Positions 56,758 to 64,000 of a stretch of DNA of 64,000 nt are shown here, piece by piece. The translations under genes and the position numbers were made by a program. The stretch covers positions 1 through 64,000 of the forward strand of contig WTGB01000128.1 in assembly GCA_011523735.1 (NCBI GenBank), in the 5' to 3' direction. Below the pieces are notes generated by a model, which worked only from the letters and a program-made list of their open reading frames with translations, was not told the origin of the DNA and searched no databases. The stretch is from Chloroflexota bacterium (GTDB lineage Bacteria; Chloroflexota; Anaerolineae; Aggregatilineales; Phototrophicaceae). Within the stretch, counting starts at the first letter, position 1. Every line of letters begins with the position of its first letter.

Positions 56758-58034
56758 GCTGTCTCGAAGTCTGGCCGCTTGGGCGAACGGACCATCAGCG
56801 ACGCAACCAGCACAATCGCGCTCAAACCGGCGCCCAGCCAAAGCACAGGCGCATAGCCGCCAGCATAATCGTAGCTGAATCCAAACAGCGCCGGTCCAAT
56901 CGCGCTGCCGATGACAAGCGCTGCGAAGACAAATCCGCGAATCTCGCCTTGAAACTCGCGACCAAAAAGATTCGGCCAGACGGCGCCATCAAATACATAG
57001 CCAATGCCAATGACCATGCCAAAAGACAGCGCGTACATCATCAACTGCCAACTTTCCCGCATAGCCATTGCAAGCACTGTAGCGGCAATGAGCGCCAGCA
57101 ATTTCAAAATGATCACCACAATTGGATTGAAACGATCGATCATAAATCCGCCCAAGAGCGCCGAGCCGCCCGCGACGATGGACAATAGGGCATAGGTTTC
57201 GGTGACAACCTGGGCGCTGTATCCCAAGACTGAAAAAATCGAAACCTGGTGCAAAATAAGTCCCGTCAACCAGGCCGACGCCAGCATCCGCGCGAACAAT
57301 AGCACCCATAGCATTGGCGTTCGCAGCGCCTCGCCTAATGTCCAGTTGTCCTCGACTTCCCGGCTGTCTCCGGATCCTTCGCTCTCGGCAGCCGCCGCGG
57401 CGTCGGGCTGCAATCCATATTGCTCCGGCTTATCCCGCATGAACAGCGCGATTGAAGGGAGGACAAGCAGCGCCACGGCGATGCCCAGCAAAACGAAAAC
57501 CTCTCGCCAATCATAGGTCTCCAGCAATAATCGCAGCAGATTGACATATATCCCCTGGAACAAGGCAAATGTCAAGGCAGCCAAAGACATCATGCGTCCG
57601 CGCCGCTGCCGGAACCAATTCGCAACGGCCGTCGAGCCGACCAGTGTCAACGCGCCTTGCCCCAAACCGCGCAAACCCACGAAAGCGAAAAAGAGCATCA
57701 CCGGTCCGTTAATCAGTGAACTCAGCGCCAGCACCAAGGCAAAGAGGATGCTTGTCACTGTGCCGACCCGGCGATTGCCCCAGCGGTCAATCTGCCGCCC
57801 GACCCAAGTCAAGCTCAAAGAAGCCAGGAAGGTGCCAGCGCCATACAAGCTGCTGACCGCTGTGCGATCCAGTCCAAAATCTTCTATGAAATAATCCATG
57901 AACAGCGAAACGGAAAAGCTCTGACCGGGCGCGCTGCTATTCACGCCGATCAGGGCGACCAGCCATACGACCCAGCCGTAATAGATGGGGCTGGCAGCGA
58001 CCAACCGGCTGCGTCTGAGGGTCTCCGCTGTCAA
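56754..58034 (-). CDS. Major facilitator superfamily transporter
   Basis: 426 residues with about 12 hydrophobic segments in two halves and a cytosolic loop near residues 210-230 (rich in Ser, Glu, Asp). The loop between helices 2 and 3 has WVGRQIDRWGNRRVGT, the classic MFS motif A, and GPALFGFSYDYAGGY near helix 11 is typical of oxalate/formate-like (OFA) or monocarboxylate-type members. The substrate is unknown. The listed start is TTG at 58034 with no clear ribosome site; a TTG ten codons later is also possible. Confidence 0.8.
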   Translation of the reverse strand: MTAETLRRSRLVAASPIYYGWVVWLVALIGVNSSAPGQSFSVSLFMDYFIEDFGLDRTAVSSLYGAGTFLASLSLTWVGRQIDRWGNRRVGTVTSILFALVLALSSLINGPVMLFFAFVGLRGLGQGALTLVGSTAVANWFRQRRGRMMSLAALTFALFQGIYVNLLRLLLETYDWREVFVLLGIAVALLVLPSIALFMRDKPEQYGLQPDAAAAAESEGSGDSREVEDNWTLGEALRTPMLWVLLFARMLASAWLTGLILHQVSIFSVLGYSAQVVTETYALLSIVAGGSALLGGFMIDRFNPIVVIILKLLALIAATVLAMAMRESWQLMMYALSFGMVIGIGYVFDGAVWPNLFGREFQGEIRGFVFAALVIGSAIGPALFGFSYDYAGGYAPVLWLGAGLSAIVLVASLMVRSPKRPDFETA

Positions 58035-58099
58035 GGACTTTATGGCCAGTTGGCTCCGCTAGCGATTCACTCCTCGCATTATAAAATCCTATCTGAGAA

Positions 58100-58132
58100 T
58101 TGACAGCCGACGCATCTCATTCGTGTTAAAAT
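58100..58132 (+). promoter_or_regulatory. Possible fhs promoter
   Basis: TTGACA (58100-58105) and TAAAAT (58127-58132) with TGT just upstream, but 21 bases apart, longer than usual. It may be an extended -10 promoter. Confidence 0.25.
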
Positions 58133-58245
58133 CAACGCTTAGAGTTTCACCGCGCACTCGGCAATAGCGTATCCCTTGTCATCAAGCGCAAGGAGCGTCT
58201 CAACCCATCCCCAGATCAGGCACAGATTTCGAAAGCTGGCAAACC

Positions 58246-59949
58246 ATGACCATCCCCTCCGACCTCGACATCGCGCAGAGCGCAAAGCTCCTTCATATCA
58301 ATCAAATCGCCGAAATGATGGGCTTGGAGCCAGACAAAGACCTGGAACACTACGGACCGCACGTCGCCAAGATCAATCTGGCTGTTCTCGATCGGCTGCA
58401 ATCGCGGCCGAATGCCAAATACGTTGACGTCACCGCCATCACGCCAACACCCCTGGGCGAAGGCAAATCCACCACCACCGTCGGCATCGGCCAGGCGATG
58501 AAACATATCGGCAAGAACGCCATCATCACCGTGCGGCAGCCCTCGCAAGGTCCCACTTTCGGCATCAAAGGCGGCGCCGCCGGCGGCGGCTACAGCCAGA
58601 TCGTGCCGATGGAAAACTTCAATTTGCATCTGACCGGCGATATCCACGCCATCAGCGCCGCGCATAACCTGATCGCCGCCATGCTCGACGCCCAGATCTA
58701 TCATGGCAACGCGCTGGATATTGACATCCACAACATCCCCTGGCGCCGCGTCGTCGACCTCAACGATCGCGCCCTGCGCAATGTCATCGTCGGCTTGGGC
58801 AAGCGCTTCGACGGCGTGCCGCGCCAAACCGGCTACGACATCACCGTCGCCTCGGAGATCATGGCCATCCTGGCATTGACGACTTCGCTGCGCGATATGC
58901 GCGAGCGCATCGGCAAAATGGTCATCGCCTATGACAAGAACAGAAATCCGGTGACCGCCGAGGATATTCGCGCGGCCGGAGCGGCCACCGTGCTGATGAA
59001 AGAAGCCATCAAGCCAAACCTGATGCAATCGCTGGAAAATACGCCGGCGCTGGTCCATGCTGGTCCCTTCGCCAATATCGCCCACGGCAACTCGTCCATC
59101 ATCGCCGATATGATCGCCATGAAATGCGGCGACTATGTCGTAACCGAATCGGGCTTCGGCGCGGATATCGGCGCAGAGAAGTTCTTCAACATCAAGTCGC
59201 GCATTTCCGGTTTGAAGCCCAATGCCGTCGTCCTGGTCACCACGATCCGCGCGCTGAAGGCGCATACCGGCAAATATCGCATCATCCCCGGCAGGTCGAT
59301 CGACCCGGCATTGAAAGAAGAAAATGTGCCTGATGTCGAAACCGGCGCCGTAAACATGGTGCGGCATCTGGAGAATCTCAAGAAATTCGGCGTCAATCCT
59401 GTTGTCGCCGTCAATGTCTTCGCCGATGACACCGCGGCTGAAATACAAGCGGTGCGGGAAATCGCCCTGGGATCCGGCGCCACTGGCGTGGCAGTCGCCC
59501 GGCATTGGGCGGAAGGCGGCGCTGGCGCGGTTGAGCTGGCCGAGATGATCGTATCCGCCTGTGAGATGCCTAACGACTTTCGCCTGCTCTACCCGGATGA
59601 TATGCCGATCAAAGAAAAAATCGAGACGATTGCGACCGAGATCTACCGCGCCGACGGCGTCGACTTCGCGCCAATCGCCAGCCGGAAAATCCGCCAATAC
59701 GAGGAGCAGGGACTCGGCACCCTGCCAATCTGCATGGCGAAGACGCACCTGAGCCTCAGCGACGATCCCAAACTCAAAGGCGCGCCCGATGGCTTCCGCA
59801 TCACTATCACCGACATCCGCGCCTCGGCCGGCGCCGGTTTCATCTATCCGCTTTGCGGCGATGTCCGCACCATGCCCGGCTTGGGCCGGAGTCCCGCAGC
59901 GATGAATGTCGATATTGACGAAGATGGCAAAGTTGTCGGTTTGTTCTAA
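58246..59949 (+). CDS. fhs: Formate-tetrahydrofolate ligase
   Basis: ATP-dependent formation of 10-formyl-THF from formate. The 567 residues show the P-loop TPLGEGKSTTTVG, RQPSQGPTFGIKGGAAGGGYSQ and MENFNLHLTGDIHAI, then ESGFGADIGAEKFF and MPGLGRSPAAMNVDID at the C-terminus. In anaerobes it serves the Wood-Ljungdahl route, and in aerobes the one-carbon pool. No other acetogenic genes are in the window, so a role in one-carbon supply for purine and thymidylate synthesis is more likely. The pyr genes follow on the same strand after 105 bases. Confidence 0.96.
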   Translation: MTIPSDLDIAQSAKLLHINQIAEMMGLEPDKDLEHYGPHVAKINLAVLDRLQSRPNAKYVDVTAITPTPLGEGKSTTTVGIGQAMKHIGKNAIITVRQPSQGPTFGIKGGAAGGGYSQIVPMENFNLHLTGDIHAISAAHNLIAAMLDAQIYHGNALDIDIHNIPWRRVVDLNDRALRNVIVGLGKRFDGVPRQTGYDITVASEIMAILALTTSLRDMRERIGKMVIAYDKNRNPVTAEDIRAAGAATVLMKEAIKPNLMQSLENTPALVHAGPFANIAHGNSSIIADMIAMKCGDYVVTESGFGADIGAEKFFNIKSRISGLKPNAVVLVTTIRALKAHTGKYRIIPGRSIDPALKEENVPDVETGAVNMVRHLENLKKFGVNPVVAVNVFADDTAAEIQAVREIALGSGATGVAVARHWAEGGAGAVELAEMIVSACEMPNDFRLLYPDDMPIKEKIETIATEIYRADGVDFAPIASRKIRQYEEQGLGTLPICMAKTHLSLSDDPKLKGAPDGFRITITDIRASAGAGFIYPLCGDVRTMPGLGRSPAAMNVDIDEDGKVVGLF

Positions 59950-60054
59950 GTCGACTGTGTGTGACCTGACAGAAACGGTGCCGCGCCCCGGGAATTGGCG
60001 TCGTTTTCAAACGCGCGCATGGCGGCCGGGGCGTGTACGGACAAGGAGATACCA

Positions 60055-61119
60055 TTGGCAGAAGCGACAAACAATACTTCCACGATCAGTCAGCAAGCTT
60101 TCAGCTACAATCCCCCGGCCATCAACGGTGATTTCCTCGGCAAACACATCATTTCCGTCGATCAATTCCAAAGACAAGACCTCAATATCCTCTTCGACGC
60201 CGCCACTTCCATCCGCAAACGCATCCGCACCCAGGACCGCGGACTGACTGAGCTTTGCGCCGGCAAGGTCATGGCGTCGCTGTTCTTCGAAGCCAGCACC
60301 CGCACCGATATGTCATTCCAGTCCGCCATGCGCCGGCTCGGCGGCGATGTCATCGCTGTCAGCAATGGCGTGCGCTTCTCGTCCATGTATAAAGGCGAAA
60401 ACCTCTCAGACACCGTCCGCGCCACCGGCTGCTACGCCGATGTGGTGGTCTTGCGCCATCCGGAGATCGGCTCGTCCTACGAAGCCGCTTATTACCTAGA
60501 CTTGCTCAACCATCGCATCGACAATCCCACTGTGGCCATCAGCGGCGGCGATGGCATCGGCGAACACCCAACCCAGGCTTTGCTCGATATTTTCACGATT
60601 TTCGAGCAGAAAAAATCGCTCGATCATCTGACCATCACGCTCGTCGGCGATCTCCTACACGGCCGGACGGTGCACTCCCTGGCGAAGCTCATCGCCTACT
60701 ACGATGCCGCCGATGTGCGCCTCTGTCTCGTCGCGCCTGAGAGCCTGCAAATGCCGGCGGACATCACCTCCCTGGTTAAGTCGCAGGGCATCAAAGTCAG
60801 TGAAACGGAGCGACTGATGGATGTCATCGCCGAGACCGATGTCATCTACTGGACGCGCGTCCAGGAAGAGCGCTTTGGCGATGCCGCCATGTACGCCAGC
60901 ATCAAAGACGATTATGTCATGATGCCGCAAGTGCTGGCGCAAGCCAAGCCAGACGCCATCCTGATGCACCCGCTGCCGCGCAAGCACGAGATGGGCAGTC
61001 GCGCAGATCATGACATCATGGATCGCGATCCGCGCGCGATCTACTTCGAGCAGATGGAAAACGGCATGTTCGTCCGCATGGCGCTACTGGTTAAAGTTTT
61101 GCGCGGGGTGTATGTCTGA
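60055..61119 (+). CDS. pyrB: Aspartate carbamoyltransferase catalytic chain
   Basis: Joins carbamoyl phosphate and aspartate. Motifs: ASLFFEASTRTDMSFQSAMRRLGG (carbamoyl phosphate loop), SSMYKGENLSDT, VVLRHPEIGSS, GDGIGEHPTQALLDIFTI, and LMHPLPRKHEM. I start at TTG 60055 (354 residues) because AAGGAG sits six bases before it; a longer frame from ATG 59995 would add 20 residues not typical of the family. No PyrI-type regulatory chain follows. The stop overlaps the pyrC start by one base (TGATG). Confidence 0.94.
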   Translation: MAEATNNTSTISQQAFSYNPPAINGDFLGKHIISVDQFQRQDLNILFDAATSIRKRIRTQDRGLTELCAGKVMASLFFEASTRTDMSFQSAMRRLGGDVIAVSNGVRFSSMYKGENLSDTVRATGCYADVVVLRHPEIGSSYEAAYYLDLLNHRIDNPTVAISGGDGIGEHPTQALLDIFTIFEQKKSLDHLTITLVGDLLHGRTVHSLAKLIAYYDAADVRLCLVAPESLQMPADITSLVKSQGIKVSETERLMDVIAETDVIYWTRVQEERFGDAAMYASIKDDYVMMPQVLAQAKPDAILMHPLPRKHEMGSRADHDIMDRDPRAIYFEQMENGMFVRMALLVKVLRGVYV

Positions 61120-62195
61120 TGCCACTGATCAAGATTCACGGCATGATCGATCCCCATACGCATCTGCGTGATCTTGATTGGTCGCATAAAGCCACCTTCG
61201 CCTCCGAAACCAAAGCAGCCATCGCCGGCGGCTTCTGGGCAGTATTTGATATGCCGAATACCGCCCCTTCAACCATCGACCAGGACCGCCTGAGCGACAA
61301 ACTCAAGCGCATTGATCGCGACGCCCATTGCGATTGGGGGCTCTACTTCGGCGCTTCCCAAGCCGATAACACCGCCGAATACGAAAAAATCGCCCGCCAG
61401 GTCTGTGGCTTGAAGATCTACAATAACTCCACCACTGGCGACCTGCTGATCAATTCCAGCGCTATGCGAGAGCGCCACTATCGCGCCTGGACGCCCAACC
61501 GCTTGATCGCCGTGCACGCCGAAGAGGAAACCGTCCGCAATATATTGGACCTGGTGCGCAAATATCGTCAGCCGACGCACTTCCTCCACATCAGCAGCGA
61601 GTATGAGATCAACCTCTTGACCCAAGCCAAACAAGACGGCTTGCCAGTCACGGTCGGCGTCTGCCCCCATCATCTCATCCTCAGCGAAGACGACCTGCCA
61701 ACCCTCGGCGCTTATGGCTTGATGAAGCCGGAACTCAAACGCAAGTCCGATCAGCGTGCGCTTTGGCGCGCCATTCGGCTCGGCATCGTCGATATAATCG
61801 AGTCAGACCATGCGCCGCATGCCATCGCCGAGAAAGAATCCGACGCCCCGCCCTACGGCGTACCGGGCTTGGAAACGACCCTGCCCCTCATGTTGCAAGC
61901 AGCCAAAGATGGCAAACTGTCCCTGCAAAAGGCTTGCGATATGCTCTCGCTTAACGTACAACGTATCTGGCGCATCGCACCTTTTCCCAAGACTTATGCC
62001 CTTGTCGATACCGACGAGACTTATGTGATTGAACGCGAGAATCTCATGACCAAATGCGGCTGGTCGCCCTTTGAAGGCATGCGCGTAAGGGGCAAGGTCC
62101 GCGAAGTTTGGATTCGCGGCACCAAAGTCTACGATGGCGAAAATGTCTTGAGCCCAGCCGGCTTCGGGCGCAACCTCTTCGGGTACGTCGCATGA
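61119..62195 (+). CDS. pyrC: Dihydroorotase
   Basis: Cyclises carbamoyl aspartate to dihydroorotate. The 358 residues are short for the class. The metal site is visible as MIDPHTHLRDLD (HxH), CGLKIYNN with the Lys that is carbamylated, VHAEEET, FLHISSEYEI and IIESDHAPHAIAEK with the catalytic Asp. The chain lacks the longer N-terminal beta domain of class I enzymes. It is flanked by pyrB (one-base overlap) and pyrD (ATGA overlap), so the order and chemistry agree with pyrimidine synthesis. Confidence 0.92.
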   Translation: MPLIKIHGMIDPHTHLRDLDWSHKATFASETKAAIAGGFWAVFDMPNTAPSTIDQDRLSDKLKRIDRDAHCDWGLYFGASQADNTAEYEKIARQVCGLKIYNNSTTGDLLINSSAMRERHYRAWTPNRLIAVHAEEETVRNILDLVRKYRQPTHFLHISSEYEINLLTQAKQDGLPVTVGVCPHHLILSEDDLPTLGAYGLMKPELKRKSDQRALWRAIRLGIVDIIESDHAPHAIAEKESDAPPYGVPGLETTLPLMLQAAKDGKLSLQKACDMLSLNVQRIWRIAPFPKTYALVDTDETYVIERENLMTKCGWSPFEGMRVRGKVREVWIRGTKVYDGENVLSPAGFGRNLFGYVA

Positions 62196-63373
62196 AAACA
62201 CAGCTTCGCGATGGGCTGCTGCGCAGTATCGCCGGCGTCTGCCACACCCTTAACAAGCAGCTTATCTTTCGCCAGCCCGCCCAAAGCGCGCACGACCGAG
62301 CAATCGAGTTGCTGCGTTTGCTGGAGCGTTTGCCCCTCTCGACGCAGTGCTGCCAGCTCCTGCACCGGGTTGCCTTTGCCGAAGCGGCCGTTGACGCAGG
62401 CAGCCTCCGCCTGTCCCAGCGGCTAATCCTGGCGGCCGGTCTCCTAAAAGGCGAGGGTTTTGCCAGCGAGGCGGAAGCGCTCCATGCCGTCATAGATGCG
62501 CGCCGCAATATCATCCCCGGCTGGGCTGTCCTGCCGGCTCTGCTCGGTCCAGTCGAGTTCGGCTCCTTCACGCGCCATCCGCGCCTGGGCAATCCGGGAA
62601 CGGTAATCTGGCGTGATGCCGGGGCGCAATCAACGCAGAATCGCGTCGGCTTGCGCAATCCGGGCGCGCGCGCGGCCGCCCGCTTCCTCGGCGATCGCCG
62701 TCACCAACTGCCGCCGGAATTCGGCATCAATATCGCTGTCTCGCCCGGAGTCGATGATATCGACGAGCAGGAACGCGACGTGCTTGAATCGCTGACGTTC
62801 TTCCTTGATGCCGTTGTCATCCCAAGCTGGTTCACCCTGAATCTAAGCTGCCCCAACACAGAAGACGATCCGCAGGGTCATCAATTGGAATCCGAGACAG
62901 GACAGCTATGCGGCGCTTTCATCGAGCGCCTGCGAGATAGAGACCTCGACATCCCGCTCTGGGTCAAGATCAGTCCTGGGCTGACTGGCGACCAATACCG
63001 TGTTTTGATGCGCGTCTTTCACGAAGTGGGCGTTAGAGCCGTCATCGCCACCAACACGCTGGCAAAGCCCAGCCCGGATGACGACAGTGTGCAAGCGGGC
63101 GTCGGCGGCGGCGACCTCTTTCCCGGGGCTTTGGACGCTGTCCGCCAATTGCTCGCCGAGAAGAATAGAATGAATTACGCCGTTGATGTGATCGCCTGTG
63201 GCGGTATCTTGGACGGCGCGAGCTTCCGCCAATATCTAGACCTCGGCGTCAAAGCCGGGCAATATTGGTCCGCCTTGGTATATCGCGGTCCCTTCGCCGC
63301 CGCTATAATTGCGGCAGAGCTAGCGGAGAACGATTACGAGTATGAAAGAATCCATCGCGAAAGCCTTGCTTGA
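62192..63373 (+). CDS. pyrD: Dihydroorotate dehydrogenase-like protein
   Basis: Oxidises dihydroorotate to orotate with FMN. I start it at ATG 62192 (393 residues), which overlaps the pyrC stop. PVEFGSFTRHPRLGNPG and NRVGLRNPGA resemble the N-terminal substrate loop, and FTLNLSCPNTEDDPQG puts a Cys where class 1 enzymes have their catalytic base. LWVKISPGL, IATNTLA and VIACGGILDGASF follow. Length and the extra N-terminal helix recall class 2 (membrane-associated), while the active-site Cys recalls class 1, so the class is mixed by motif. It overlaps pyrE by 32 bases. Confidence 0.87.
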   Translation: MKTQLRDGLLRSIAGVCHTLNKQLIFRQPAQSAHDRAIELLRLLERLPLSTQCCQLLHRVAFAEAAVDAGSLRLSQRLILAAGLLKGEGFASEAEALHAVIDARRNIIPGWAVLPALLGPVEFGSFTRHPRLGNPGTVIWRDAGAQSTQNRVGLRNPGARAAARFLGDRRHQLPPEFGINIAVSPGVDDIDEQERDVLESLTFFLDAVVIPSWFTLNLSCPNTEDDPQGHQLESETGQLCGAFIERLRDRDLDIPLWVKISPGLTGDQYRVLMRVFHEVGVRAVIATNTLAKPSPDDDSVQAGVGGGDLFPGALDAVRQLLAEKNRMNYAVDVIACGGILDGASFRQYLDLGVKAGQYWSALVYRGPFAAAIIAAELAENDYEYERIHRESLA

Positions 63374-63974
63374 AATCGGCGCGGTTGGCTTTTCGCTCGA
63401 TATTCCAATCACCTTTACATCTGGCATAAAGTCTCCGGTCTACGTAGACAATAGAGTATTAGTTTTTCATCCAGTCGAATGGCGTCTTATAATCGAAGGA
63501 TTTCAAGAATATATTGACTCAAGTCATCTCACATACGATGTTATCGCTGGTGTAGCTGTAGGTGGAGTACCTCATAGTTCAGCGCTTGCTTACTCGTTGA
63601 AAAGACCCTCTGTATTCATTCGTCCAGAAACAAAAGCGCACGGAAAGCGAAAGCTAATCGAAGGTGGTGATGTAGCTGGTAAACGTGTTCTGTTGGTGGA
63701 AGATCACGTAACTACCGGCGGCAGCAGTTTGGACGCGGTAAAGGAACTTCGTCAAAAAGGTGCCCAGGTATCAGACGTGCTAGCAATCATCAGTTACCGC
63801 TTCCCTGATGCGGAGAGCGCGTTCCGTGAGGCTGGTCTGATGCTTCATACGCTGACTGAATTTGACATCTTGCTTGACGTTGCTTTGCGTTTCGGGGAAC
63901 TGGAGAAGAGTCAACTGCCTGCGATTGCGCGTTGGCTTGCCGATCCCCATGCGTGGGGAAAACAATTCGCTTGA
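63342..63974 (+). CDS. pyrE: Orotate phosphoribosyltransferase
   Basis: Makes OMP from orotate and PRPP. The 210 residues have FTSGIKSPVYVDNR, GVAVGGVPHSSALAYSL, RPETKAHGKRKLIEG and the PRPP signature VLLVEDHVTTGGSSLDAV. The gene begins inside pyrD (32-base overlap). From about 63410 the sequence turns AT-rich: 22 G/C of 60 at 63481-63540, against 42 of 60 at 63061-63120 in pyrD, with different codon choice (Lys AAA, Ser TCT/TCA, Val GTA). This suggests that most of pyrE was acquired or replaced by recombination. The protein is nevertheless complete, and nothing indicates a pseudogene. Confidence 0.94.
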   Translation: MKESIAKALLEIGAVGFSLDIPITFTSGIKSPVYVDNRVLVFHPVEWRLIIEGFQEYIDSSHLTYDVIAGVAVGGVPHSSALAYSLKRPSVFIRPETKAHGKRKLIEGGDVAGKRVLLVEDHVTTGGSSLDAVKELRQKGAQVSDVLAIISYRFPDAESAFREAGLMLHTLTEFDILLDVALRFGELEKSQLPAIARWLADPHAWGKQFA

Positions 63975-64000
63975 ACGCAATCGACAAATACAACGCGCGG

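Overview
The window is a compact, GC-rich bacterial chromosome segment made up mostly of biosynthetic, repair and envelope genes. I see no phage or insertion sequence. Gram-positive-type regulation (a tryptophan T-box with a TGG specifier, a CGAAC-N4-GTTCG SOS box at uvrB) occurs with a RicT-like PSP1 protein, an AroH-type chorismate mutase, an LCP protein and many ATGA-coupled genes. Together these suggest a monoderm-like lineage, most likely Chloroflexota (Anaerolineae-like). That placement is an inference from gene content, not a phylogeny.

Layout. 1-5.1 kb (minus): PSP1 protein, LmbE-type deacetylase, M20 amidohydrolase, a degenerate S51/cyanophycinase-like protein and purA in one tight operon. 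5.5-8.2 kb: aspartokinase and glutamine synthetase, convergent with overlapping ends. 8.3-15 kb (minus): a seven-gene aromatic operon in transcription order aroH-tyrA-aroA-aroE-aroC-aroKB-aroQ, with shikimate kinase fused to dehydroquinate synthase and a terminator hairpin in the leader. 15.3-23.1 kb (minus): a complete trp operon trpE-G-D-C-F-nudix-B-A behind a Trp T-box. The two operons carry erythrose-4-phosphate/PEP-derived intermediates from dehydroquinate through chorismate to prephenate, hydroxyphenylpyruvate and tryptophan; the first DAHP synthase step is not in the window.

23.2-28.8 kb: PolX, an SH3 membrane protein, NAD-dependent DNA ligase with an unusual insertion, and a LipM-type octanoyltransferase. 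28.9-36 kb: LCP protein, aquaporin, aspS, a small membrane protein coupled to a GT-C-like glycosyltransferase, and an HDAC-family deacetylase. 36-41.2 kb: SOS-controlled uvrB, initiator and elongator tRNA-Met, an AT-richer two-gene cassette (Panacea/SocA-like small protein plus a proteasome-beta-like Ntn hydrolase), lysA and tRNA-Asp. This cassette is the best candidate for an undescribed system.

41.3-58 kb: MATE-like membrane protein, M24 peptidase-like protein, HtrA protease, a phosphodiester-glycosidase-domain protein, an Ldh2-like oxidoreductase with a sugar isomerase, a heterodimeric ABC exporter with one degenerate ATP site, dinB, glgB and an MFS transporter. 58.2-64 kb: fhs followed by pyrB-pyrC-pyrD-pyrE. 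The last gene, pyrE, has a clear drop in GC relative to its neighbours.
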